NCBI GenBank assembly: GCA_013698385.1
Contig: JACCVB010000171.1
Location: 1-5,413 of the forward strand
DNA: 5,413 bases
Direction of reading: 5' to 3'
Source: Chloroflexota bacterium
GTDB lineage: Bacteria; Chloroflexota; Limnocylindria; Limnocylindrales; CSP1-4
A program made the translations under genes and the position numbers. Positions 1-4,231 of the stretch are shown here, piece after piece. Below the pieces are notes generated by a model. The model worked only from the letters and a program-made list of their open reading frames with translations, had not been told where the DNA came from and made no database searches. Each line of letters opens with the position of its first letter. Position 1 is the first letter of the stretch.

Positions 1-234
1 GGCCGCCATACCCCCTTCTACAACGGCTACCGCCCGCAGTTCTACCTGCGCACCACGGACGTGACCGGGGCCATCGGCCTGCCCGACGGGGCGGAGATGA
101 TCATGCCCGGCGACAACGTCGAGATGAGCGTCGAGTTGATCACCCCGATCGCCCTCGAAGTCGGCCAGCGTTTCGCCATCCGCGAGGGTGGCCGGACCGT
201 CGGCGCCGGCGCCATCGTCAGCATCGTCGAGTAG
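1..234 (+). CDS. tuf: Elongation factor Tu, C-terminal fragment (5' end outside window)
   Basis: EF-Tu is the GTPase that delivers aminoacyl-tRNA to the ribosomal A site in the cytoplasm. Reading from base 1 in frame 1 gives 77 residues and a TAG stop at 232-234. The peptide is the beta-barrel domain 3 of EF-Tu: it opens GGRHTPFYNGYRPQFY, continues with RTTDVTGAI and MPGDNVEM, and ends with RFAIREGGRTVGAGAIVSIVE or close to it. The glutamine of YRPQFY and the alanine of RFAIREGG, which correspond to E. coli Q329 and A375 where elfamycin-resistance changes are known, are the usual residues. The GTPase domain and domain 2 lie upstream of the window. rpmG begins only 7 bases after the stop, so the two are probably cotranscribed. 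Identification is secure; which tuf copy this is cannot be told. Confidence 0.97.
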   Translation, partial: GRHTPFYNGYRPQFYLRTTDVTGAIGLPDGAEMIMPGDNVEMSVELITPIALEVGQRFAIREGGRTVGAGAIVSIVE

Positions 235-241
235 GGCTGAC

Positions 242-406
242 ATGGCGAAGGTCGAAGCCCGTCCCACCATCCAGCTCGCCTGCACCGAGTGCAAGGAGCG
301 AACGTATACCACCCGCAAGAACAAGCGGAATGATCCGAACCGGATCGAATTGCAGAAGTACTGTCCTCGCTGCCGACGACATACACTTCACCGCGAGGCG
401 AAGTAG
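242..406 (+). CDS. rpmG: 50S ribosomal protein L33 (zinc-binding, four-cysteine type)
   Basis: L33 is a small protein of the large ribosomal subunit near the E site. The product has 54 residues, typical for the family, starting MAKVEARPTIQLACTEC. Cysteines at 14, 17, 41 and 44 form two CxxC pairs that should hold a zinc ion, so this is the C+ form of L33 rather than the cysteine-free paralogue. The basic stretch TTRKNKRNDPNRIELQKY sits between them and is characteristic of the family. The frame is open further upstream to base 188, but that would overlap tuf; ATG at 242 matches the family N-terminus and has an AGGG at 233-236 five bases before it. It lies between tuf and tRNA-Trp. Its codons are somewhat richer in A and T than those of its neighbours. 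Confidence 0.96.
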   Translation: MAKVEARPTIQLACTECKERTYTTRKNKRNDPNRIELQKYCPRCRRHTLHREAK

Positions 407-418
407 TCGCCACACCGC

Positions 419-494
419 AGGGGTGTAGCTCAATTGGCAGAGCACTGGTCTCCAAAACCAGCGGTTGTAGGTTCGAGTCCTATCGCCCCTGCCA
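419..494 (+). tRNA. trnW: tRNA-Trp (anticodon CCA)
   Basis: A full 76-base cloverleaf can be drawn. The acceptor stem is AGGGGTG (419-425) with CGCCCCT (484-490), containing one T-G wobble. The D stem is GCTC (428-431) with GAGC (440-443). The anticodon stem CTGGT (445-449) pairs with ACCAG (457-461) around the loop CTCCAAA, giving anticodon CCA at 452-454, which reads UGG. The T stem is 467-471 with 479-483 around TTCGAGT. The discriminator is G491, as expected for tRNA-Trp, and the CCA end is encoded at 492-494. It begins 12 bases after rpmG and ends 34 bases before secE, with no visible promoter of its own, so it is probably cut out of the tuf-rpmG-secE transcript by RNase P and a 3' nuclease. 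Confidence 0.98.
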
Positions 495-528
495 TCCCTC
501 CCCACGAGCCTGAGAGAAGAACGACGAC

Positions 529-711
529 GTGACCCGCCTCCGCCGCTACTTCGATGAAGTCTGGTCAGAGCTCCGCAAGGTGAGTTGGCCGACTCGCGAG
601 CAGGTCCGCAACCTGACCGTGCTGGTCTTCGCGATCAGCCTCGTCGTCGGGATCTACATCACCATCCTGGATTCGTTCTTCCAGGGCCTGCTCGGCCTGT
701 TGGCGGGATGA
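529..711 (+). CDS. secE: Preprotein translocase subunit SecE
   Basis: SecE is the small membrane subunit that clamps and stabilises SecY in the SecYEG protein-conducting channel of the inner membrane. The product has 60 residues, the usual size of the short single-span SecE outside Proteobacteria. Residues 1-27 are cytoplasmic and amphipathic and contain the family motif ELRKVSWPTREQV (about 14-26). Residues 29-50 (LTVLVFAISLVVGIYITILDSF) or close to this form the single transmembrane helix. The start is GTG at 529, chosen because the peptide begins like other SecE proteins. The purine run GAGAGAAGA at 512-520 is a weak ribosome site. The stop TGA overlaps the nusG start as ATGA. secE-nusG is one of the most conserved bacterial gene pairs. 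Confidence 0.96.
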   Translation: MTRLRRYFDEVWSELRKVSWPTREQVRNLTVLVFAISLVVGIYITILDSFFQGLLGLLAG

Positions 712-1289
712 CCATGACGGATCTCACCGGGCTGGAGACGAAGGCGCCCGAGAAGCGCTGGTACGTCATCCACACGTACTCGGGCTACGAGAACAAGGTC
801 AAGGCCAACCTCGAGCACCGGATCGAGTCGATGGGCATGGAGGACAAGATCTTCCAGGTCCTCGTCCCGATGGAGGACGAGATCGAGATCCGCCAGGGCC
901 AGCGCCACACCGTCCAGAAGAAGGTCTACCCGGGCTACGTCCTGGTGGAGATGATCCTGGACCCGGACAGCTGGTTCGTCGTGCGTAATACGCCTGGGGT
1001 CACCAGCTTCGTCGGTGGGGCCAATATCCCGGGCGTTCGCAGCGAGCCGATCCCGCTGGATGAGACCGAAGTCAAGCAGATCCTGCGGCACATGGGCGTG
1101 GAGACGCCCAAGTTCCGCGTCGCTTTCACCAAGGGCCAGAGCGTCCGGGTGACCGACGGACCGTTCGCCGAATTCATCGGCACGGTCGAGGAGGTCAACC
1201 CGGAGCGCAACAAGGTCAAGGTCCTGGTGAGCATCTTCGGCCGCGAGACCCCGGTCGAACTCGACTTCCTCCAGGTCGAGAAGCTCTAA
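708..1289 (+). CDS. nusG: Transcription termination/antitermination factor NusG
   Basis: NusG binds RNA polymerase across the clamp and modulates pausing, Rho termination and coupling to the ribosome. The product has 193 residues. Residues 17-127 are the NGN domain, opening RWYVIHTYSGYENKVK (17-32), with VYPGYVLVEM at 73-82 and VRNTPGVTSFVG at 92-103. A linker leads to the KOW domain at 140-193, with the motif KGQSVRVTDGPFAEF (142-156) and GTVEEVNPERNKVKVLV. The first 16 residues are a short acidic extension. ATG at 708 overlaps the secE stop as ATGA, suggesting translational coupling. A second ATG at 714 is also possible: the GGCGGG at 702-707 is better spaced for it, and it would give 191 residues. 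Full length and intact. Confidence 0.97.
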   Translation: MTMTDLTGLETKAPEKRWYVIHTYSGYENKVKANLEHRIESMGMEDKIFQVLVPMEDEIEIRQGQRHTVQKKVYPGYVLVEMILDPDSWFVVRNTPGVTSFVGGANIPGVRSEPIPLDETEVKQILRHMGVETPKFRVAFTKGQSVRVTDGPFAEFIGTVEEVNPERNKVKVLVSIFGRETPVELDFLQVEKL

Positions 1290-1303
1290 GGCGCCCAGGC
1301 GCC
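1290..1303 (+). other. Short GC stem-loop between nusG and rplK
   Basis: GGCGC at 1290-1294 pairs with GCGCC at 1299-1303 around a four-base loop, directly after the nusG stop. It is followed by A/G-rich sequence containing the rplK ribosome site (AAAGGA 1307-1312), not by a T run, so it is not a standard intrinsic terminator. It could be an RNA stability element or chance in GC-rich DNA. The whole nusG-rplK spacer is only 38 bases, which leaves little room for an L1-binding leader in front of rplK. Confidence 0.25.
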
Positions 1304-1327
1304 AAGAAAGGAACCGGAACACCCCCC

Positions 1328-1753
1328 GTGGCCAAGAAGATCCGAATCGTCCTGACCCTGCAACTGCCCGCTGGCAAGGCGACGCCCGCCCCGCCCGTCG
1401 GCACCGCGCTGGGTCCGCACGGCATCAACATCGTCGAATTCACGAAGTCCTACAACGAGAAGACCGCGGACAAGGCCGGGCAGATCATCCCGGCCCAGAT
1501 CACCGTCTTCGAGGATCGTTCGTTCACGTTTATCCTCAAGACGCCGCCCGCGGCGGACCTCCTGCGCAAGGCGGCCGGTGTCGAGAAGGGCGCGGGCACC
1601 ACCAAGCGCGAGACGGTCGGCAAGGTCACCAAGGACCAGATCCGCGAGATCGCGGCGATCAAGATGGCCGATCTCAATGCCAACGACGCGGAGGCCGCGG
1701 CCGCCCAGGTCGAAGGCACGGCGAGATCGATGGGCATCGAGATCGTCGGGTAA
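1328..1753 (+). CDS. rplK: 50S ribosomal protein L11
   Basis: L11 binds 23S rRNA helices 43-44 and forms the base of the GTPase-associated centre, the site of thiostrepton action. The product has 141 residues, the standard length. The N-terminal domain (1-70) has the proline-rich thiostrepton loop at 20-26 and LGPHGINIVEF at 28-38. The C-terminal rRNA-binding domain (about 72-141) has FTFILKTPPAADLLRKAAG and ends EGTARSMGIEIVG. Position 26, proline in E. coli (VGPALG), is threonine here (VGTALG). The start is GTG at 1328, giving the family start MAKKI. The ribosome site AAAGGA (1307-1312) is 15 bases away, which is long. It is the first ribosomal protein gene of an L11-L1 pair and lies 38 bases behind nusG. 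E. coli has a promoter at this point; none is visible here. Confidence 0.97.
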   Translation: MAKKIRIVLTLQLPAGKATPAPPVGTALGPHGINIVEFTKSYNEKTADKAGQIIPAQITVFEDRSFTFILKTPPAADLLRKAAGVEKGAGTTKRETVGKVTKDQIREIAAIKMADLNANDAEAAAAQVEGTARSMGIEIVG

Positions 1754-1768
1754 GGCACCCGACGCAGA

Positions 1769-1837
1769 CGATCCTCGCCCAGCACCCCGGGGTGCTAGGA
1801 GATCGACTCTGATGGGGGAGGTCGGACAGCGCCGACC
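1769..1837 (+). promoter_or_regulatory. Structured rplK-rplA spacer, two stem-loops; possible L1 target
   Basis: The 106-base gap between rplK and rplA holds a perfect 16-base palindrome AGCACCCCGGGGTGCT at 1781-1796. As RNA, AGCACC pairs with GGTGCT around CCGG. An outer helix CGATC (1769-1773) with GATCG (1801-1805) encloses it through an asymmetric internal loop of 7 and 4 bases. A second stem, GGTCGG (1820-1825) with CCGACC (1832-1837), ends just before the rplA ribosome site at 1841-1849. No T run follows either stem, so termination is unlikely. L1 is known to repress its own operon by binding a helix with an asymmetric internal loop on the mRNA, usually ahead of rplK. That space is too short here, so an L1 site in this gap is a possible, unproven reading. 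Confidence 0.35.
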
Positions 1838-1859
1838 GACAGGAAGGGAATCGCACGAA

Positions 1860-2564
1860 ATGGCACACGGCAAAAAGTACCTCGAAGCAGCCAAGCTGAT
1901 CGATCGCGAGCAGGCCTACCCGCCGCTGCAGGCCGCGGACCTCGTCAAGCAGACGACGACCGTCGCCTTTGACGCCTCGGTGGAGGCCCACATCCGCCTG
2001 GGCGTGGATCCCCGCCACGCCGACCAGATGGTCCGTGGCACGGTGGTCCTGCCGCACGGCACGGGCAAGGTCGTCCGGGTCGTGGTCTTCGCCCAGGGCG
2101 AGAAGGCCCAGGAAGCTCTGCGCGCCGGTGCCGACGAGGTCGGCGGTGAAGACCTGGTCAAGCGGATCGAAGCGGGCTGGCTGGAATTCGATGTCGCCCT
2201 GGCCACGCCGGACTCGATGGGTCTCGTCGGCAAGCTCGGCAAGATCCTGGGCCGGCGCGGCCTGATGCCGAACCCCAAGGCCGGCACGATCACCTTCGAC
2301 CTGGAGCGTGCGGTCAAGGAGGTCAAGGGCGGTCGAGTCGAGTTCAAGGTGGACAAGGCCGCGATCATCCATGTCGCGGTCGGTAAGGCGAGCTTCGAAC
2401 CGGCGCAGCTGGTCGACAACCTCGCCGCGCTGGTCGACGCCGTCAACCGTGCCAAGCCGGCCGGCGCCAAGGGCCAGTATCTCCGTAACCTGACGATCGC
2501 CAGCACGATGGGCCCGGGGATCCGGGTGGACGTGCCGGCCGTCCTGGCGGCCGCGGTCGCCTGA
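1860..2564 (+). CDS. rplA: 50S ribosomal protein L1
   Basis: L1 forms the mobile stalk that moves deacylated tRNA out through the E site, and in many bacteria it also represses its own mRNA. The product has 234 residues, the same as E. coli L1. Domain I is split between the N- and C-terminal parts and domain II is inserted. The signature GLMPNPKAGT is at 134-143, GGRVEFKVDKAAIIHVAVGK follows at roughly 156-175 with slight uncertainty in the numbering, and the C-terminal STMGPGIRVDV is present. ATG at 1860 gives the family start MAHGKKY and has a good ribosome site AGGAAGGGA at 1841-1849, ten bases away. An in-frame ATG at 1812 would add 16 residues unlike any L1, so it was not used. Two stem-loops follow the stop. 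Complete. Confidence 0.97.
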   Translation: MAHGKKYLEAAKLIDREQAYPPLQAADLVKQTTTVAFDASVEAHIRLGVDPRHADQMVRGTVVLPHGTGKVVRVVVFAQGEKAQEALRAGADEVGGEDLVKRIEAGWLEFDVALATPDSMGLVGKLGKILGRRGLMPNPKAGTITFDLERAVKEVKGGRVEFKVDKAAIIHVAVGKASFEPAQLVDNLAALVDAVNRAKPAGAKGQYLRNLTIASTMGPGIRVDVPAVLAAAVA

Positions 2565-2569
2565 CCCCC

Positions 2570-2588
2570 GGTCGGCGGGTCGCCGACC
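2570..2588 (+). terminator. Perfect 8-bp stem-loop directly after rplA, no T tract
   Basis: GGTCGGCG (2570-2577) pairs fully with CGCCGACC (2581-2588) around the loop GGT, starting five bases after the rplA stop. There is no T run behind it; the next bases are ACCACACGC. In high-GC bacteria such stems sometimes act as weak terminators or protect the mRNA 3' end. Here it would separate the L11-L1 part from the L10-L12 part. The stem is certain from the sequence; its role is inferred. Confidence 0.4.
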
Positions 2589-2597
2589 ACCACACGC

Positions 2598-2622
2598 GAC
2601 GACGGCCGAGAGGCGCGTCGTC
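2598..2622 (+). other. Second stem-loop after rplA with a GAGA tetraloop
   Basis: GACGACGGCC (2598-2607) pairs with GGC at 2612-2614 and CGTCGTC at 2616-2622, leaving one bulged G at 2615 and a GAGA loop of the stable GNRA class. It comes nine bases after the previous stem. Two strong stems in a row suggest attenuation, processing or protection of the upstream mRNA. No T tract follows. Function is not shown by the sequence. Confidence 0.4.
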
Positions 2623-2719
2623 TGATCACACAACGACGGACCGCCGCAGACAGCCTGCGTCCTACGCGCGCCACCGCCGGAAGGCGGCCGACGTGCCGGA
2701 CTTGATCCGCCGGACCGGA

Positions 2720-2926
2720 CCGCTCGTCACCCAGCCGGGTGAAGAGCGGGGACGACGACGAGCACGCCGAGGCAGTCGGTGCCTCCACCGATCGGTGGGT
2801 GCGCCCCTGCGAGCCGGGTCAGCCTCCCATGGGAGGTCGTCAGGACCGTCGCAGGGATGTCCGGAGCGATCCGGTCGCCCCACCGCCGCACGCCGGTCCG
2901 CGTGCTGAAACGGAAAAGGAGGTTCC
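2720..2926 (+). promoter_or_regulatory. L10 leader: folded 5' region of rplJ-rplL, probable autoregulatory element
   Basis: In many bacteria the L10-L12 complex binds the leader of its own mRNA and blocks translation. This region sits in the right place and folds densely. Stem 1: CCGCTC (2720-2725) with GAGCGG (2744-2749), continued through one G-A mismatch by TCACCC (2727-2732) with GGGTGA (2737-2742). Next, GCAC (2762-2765) with GTGC (2799-2802) encloses two hairpins: GAGGCA (2769-2774) with TGCCTC (2780-2785), and the palindrome around GATC at 2785-2798. Then CCCTGCGA (2805-2812) pairs with TCGCAGGG (2849-2856), enclosing GGTC (2817-2820) with GACC (2844-2847) and the palindrome CCTCCCATGGGAGG at 2823-2836. 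Last come CCGGA with TCCGG around GCGA (2861-2874) and GCACGC with GCGTGC (2888-2905). The motif GCCGAGG at 2766-2772 resembles known L10 leaders. No T tract or clear promoter is seen between 2589 and 2720. Confidence 0.6.
2915..2922 (+). promoter_or_regulatory. Strong Shine-Dalgarno of rplJ
   Basis: AAAGGAGG lies four bases before the ATG of rplJ. It is the best match to the 16S anti-Shine-Dalgarno in the window, though the spacing is short. Two CCTCC segments in the leader (2782-2786 and 2823-2827) are complementary to its GGAGG, so it could be masked when the leader refolds. Masking is an inference. Confidence 0.75.
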
Positions 2927-3460
2927 ATGCCGACCGAGGCCAAGCGCGAGACGATCGCCCAGTTACGTGCGGAACTCGCCAACGCCCGGACGATGATCGT
3001 CTCGGAATACCGCGGCCTCACCGTGAAGGAGATCGCCGAGATCCGGCGCGCCCTGCGCCAGCAGGACGTGACGTATCGGGTGGTCAAGAACCGGCTGATG
3101 CGCATCGCCGCCGAGGATTCGGTGGGCGAGGCCCTGTCGCCCCTGCTCGTCGGCCCGACGGCCATCGCCTTCGGGACGGACGAGGCCCGAACCGCCAAGG
3201 CCGTCCTCGACGCGACCCGGCCGTATGCCCGCGTCGTGCGGGTGACCGGTGGGGTGCTGGGCGACCGGGCGATCAGTGCCGAGGCGGTCGTCCGCCTGGC
3301 AACGCTCCCCTCACGAGAGGTCCTGCTGGCCAAGCTGGCCGGTGGGATGCAGGCGCCCGTCGCCACCCTGGCCGGGCTGTTCGCCGCGCCCCTGCGCAAC
3401 CTGGGCTATGCCCTGTCGCAGGTAGCGGAGCAGAAGGCACGACAGAACCCCCAGGCGTGA
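2927..3460 (+). CDS. rplJ: 50S ribosomal protein L10
   Basis: L10 anchors the L7/L12 dimers to the ribosomal stalk and, bound to L12, represses its own operon. The product has 177 residues. The N-terminal rRNA-binding domain covers about 1-105: MPTEAKRETIAQLRAEL, then MIVSEYRGLTVKEIAEIRR and YRVVKNRLMRIAAE. The C-terminal helix starts near SREVLLAKLAG (129-139). It continues with three ten-residue segments, roughly 141-150, 151-160 and 161-170, ending YALSQVAEQK. In this family each such segment binds one L12 dimer, so three dimers are predicted, against two in E. coli or B. subtilis, whose L10 is about ten residues shorter. ATG at 2927 is fixed by the strong ribosome site and family start. 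rplL follows after 46 bases. Confidence 0.96.
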   Translation: MPTEAKRETIAQLRAELANARTMIVSEYRGLTVKEIAEIRRALRQQDVTYRVVKNRLMRIAAEDSVGEALSPLLVGPTAIAFGTDEARTAKAVLDATRPYARVVRVTGGVLGDRAISAEAVVRLATLPSREVLLAKLAGGMQAPVATLAGLFAAPLRNLGYALSQVAEQKARQNPQA

Positions 3461-3506
3461 TCGCCTGCCATCCCCTGACCCCGAACATCAAGAAGGAGAT
3501 CCCATC

Positions 3507-3905
3507 ATGGCTACGCTGACCCAGGACGACCTGCTCGAATCGATCGACAAGATGACCGTCCTCGAGCTGTCCGAGTTCATCAAGCAGTTCGAGGATCGCT
3601 ACGGCGTCACGGCCGCCGCCCCGGTCGCGGCCGCGGCGGCTCCGGGCGCGGGTGCTGCCGCCGGTGACGGTGCCCCGGCCGTCGTCGAGGAGCAGACCGA
3701 GTTCACCGCGACCCTCACCGAGATCGGGCCGAACAAGATCCCGGTCATCAAGGTGGTCCGTGAGCTCACGGGTCTCGGCCTCAAGGAGGCCAAGGACCTC
3801 GTCGACGCGTCGCCGAAGCCGGTCAAGGAAGGCGTCACCCGCGACGAGGCCGAGAAGATCAAGGCTGCCCTCGAAGAGCAAGGCGCCAAGGTCGAAATCA
3901 AGTAG
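3507..3905 (+). CDS. rplL: 50S ribosomal protein L7/L12
   Basis: L7/L12 is the multicopy stalk protein that recruits EF-Tu, EF-G and other GTPases to the ribosome. The product has 132 residues, about ten longer than the E. coli protein. Residues 1-34 form the N-terminal dimerisation domain (LLESIDKMTVLELSEFIKQF at 9-28) that binds L10. Residues 35-60 are a flexible Ala/Gly/Pro hinge, which accounts for most of the extra length. Residues 62-132 are the factor-binding domain, with KIPVIKVVRELTGLGLKEAK at 77-96 and a KVEIK end. The conserved lysines and the arginine of the factor-binding face (K77, K82, R85, K93, K96) are present. The ribosome site AAGGAG (3493-3498) is eight bases before ATG. 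It is cotranscribed with rplJ, and a 326-base gap with repeats separates it from rpoB. Confidence 0.97.
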   Translation: MATLTQDDLLESIDKMTVLELSEFIKQFEDRYGVTAAAPVAAAAAPGAGAAAGDGAPAVVEEQTEFTATLTEIGPNKIPVIKVVRELTGLGLKEAKDLVDASPKPVKEGVTRDEAEKIKAALEEQGAKVEIK

Positions 3906-3917
3906 CACTTGCCGACT

Positions 3918-4007
3918 GGTCCAGGCGGGCGTTGCGGGCTGCGTTCGTCGCTCACGCACCGCGTGGTGCGCTCGCGACGGGCCTCGCCCCGCGCCTTCGC
4001 CTGGACC
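3918..4007 (+). repeat. Imperfect 90-base inverted repeat in the rplL-rpoB spacer
   Basis: The ends are perfect 10-base inverted copies: GGTCCAGGCG (3918-3927) and CGCCTGGACC (3998-4007). Nested inside are GCGGG (3934-3938) with CCCGC (3988-3992), CGTCGC (3946-3951) with GCGACG (3974-3979), and CGCACC (3955-3960) with GGTGCG (3965-3970) around GCGT. The two arms of about 45 bases are thus related along most of their length. As RNA this is one long hairpin starting 12 bases behind the rplL stop; as DNA it could form a cruciform. There is no T tract. It resembles a palindromic intergenic repeat or a small nonautonomous mobile element. In E. coli the same spacer holds an attenuator and an RNase III site, so an RNA role is also possible. 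Possible start of a wider repeat block. Confidence 0.65.
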
Positions 4008-4089
4008 GCCCGACAAGCGCTACGGTCCCGTCGGGGTTCCGCGGGTAGGTCTGCGGACCGCCCGACAAGCGCTACGGTCCCGTCGGGGT
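4003..4089 (+). repeat. Two identical 35-base direct repeats, 52-base period
   Basis: Copies at 4003-4037 and 4055-4089 are identical over 35 bases, separated by 17 unrelated bases. Each begins GGACCGCCCGAC and ends GTCCCGTCGGGGT. Each holds two interleaved inverted pairs: GGACCG with CGGTCC (4003-4008 with 4023-4028) and CCCGAC with GTCGGG (4009-4014 with 4030-4035), around an AGCGCT palindrome (4016-4021). The two stems cross in order, so they are either alternative hairpins or a tight pseudoknot. The first copy overlaps the right end of the 90-base inverted repeat. There are no direct-repeat features of a CRISPR array: only two full copies and one 17-base spacer. Confidence 0.8.
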
Positions 4090-4100
4090 CCGTGCCAGGC

Positions 4101-4132
4101 CTGCGGACCGCCCGGCGCGCCTTGCGAGGGGT
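4101..4132 (+). repeat. Degenerate third copy of the direct repeat
   Basis: CTGCGGACCGCCCG at 4101-4114 matches 4051-4064 exactly, 50 bases further on. After that the copy decays: it lacks several bases and the CGGTCC and GTCGGG arms, but ends AGGGGT like the other copies. This suggests a tandem array that grew from about 50-base units and then eroded. It ends just before the rpoB promoter. Confidence 0.5.
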
Positions 4133-4142
4133 CATTAAGGTC

Positions 4143-4158
4143 GGTTGACAGATCAACC
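4143..4158 (+). promoter_or_regulatory. Dyad over the -35 box of the rpoB promoter, possible operator
   Basis: GGTTGA (4143-4148) and TCAACC (4153-4158) are perfect inverted copies around CAGA. The left arm shares TTGA with the -35 hexamer TTGACA. A dimeric regulator binding here would block RNA polymerase. No known operator is recognised, and the symmetry could be chance. Confidence 0.3.
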
Positions 4159-4172
4159 ACCAGCGATACAAT
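4145..4172 (+). promoter_or_regulatory. Sigma-70 type promoter of rpoB
   Basis: TTGACA at 4145-4150 is a perfect -35 hexamer, and TACAAT at 4167-4172 matches the -10 consensus at five of six positions, with a 16-base spacer. It lies in the only AT-richer stretch of this spacer. Transcription should start near 4178-4180, giving a leader of roughly 50 bases before rpoB. It would let rpoB (and rpoC, expected downstream) be made independently of the ribosomal protein genes. Confidence 0.75.
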
Positions 4173-4215
4173 TGGTCGTTCTGTGAGCGTGGCCCCCCAC
4201 ACCCCTTCCTCCGTC

Positions 4216-4221
4216 AAGGAG
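4216..4221 (+). promoter_or_regulatory. Ribosome binding site of rpoB
   Basis: AAGGAG lies ten bases before ATG 4232 and fixes that start. CTCC at 4209-4212 can pair with its GGAG (4218-4221) around a five-base loop, a weak four-pair helix that may slightly mask the site. Confidence 0.7.
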
Positions 4222-4231
4222 CCGTCTCTTC

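Noticed and set aside
1812..1859. Upstream ATG at 1812 as the rplA start
   Set aside because: It would add 16 residues that do not fit L1, while ATG 1860 has a clear ribosome site and the family N-terminus.
2589..2720. Promoter ahead of rplJ
   Set aside because: TTGATC at 2702-2707 has no -10-like hexamer at a suitable distance, and nothing else near consensus is seen.
1674..2788. Two long minus-strand frames (319 and 290 codons) opposite rplA
   Set aside because: Shadows of rplA; rplA is identified by full-length family motifs.
2888..2910. Intrinsic terminator (attenuator) just before rplJ
   Set aside because: GCACGC/GCGTGC is a good stem but is followed by TGAAACGG, with no T tract.
2662..3399. 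Long minus-strand and plus-strand frames over the L10 leader and rplJ
   Set aside because: Composition-driven open frames in GC-rich DNA; the plus-strand ones lack good starts and the region is better explained as folded leader.
4003..4132. CRISPR array
   Set aside because: Only two exact copies, spacers of 17 and 15 bases, no cas genes and a coding neighbourhood of housekeeping genes.
3599..4171. 190-codon minus-strand frame, and 79- and 65-codon frames in the rplL-rpoB spacer
   Set aside because: They run through the repeat block and the end of rplL; repeated peptide stretches come from the DNA repeats, and no ribosome site or family match is seen.
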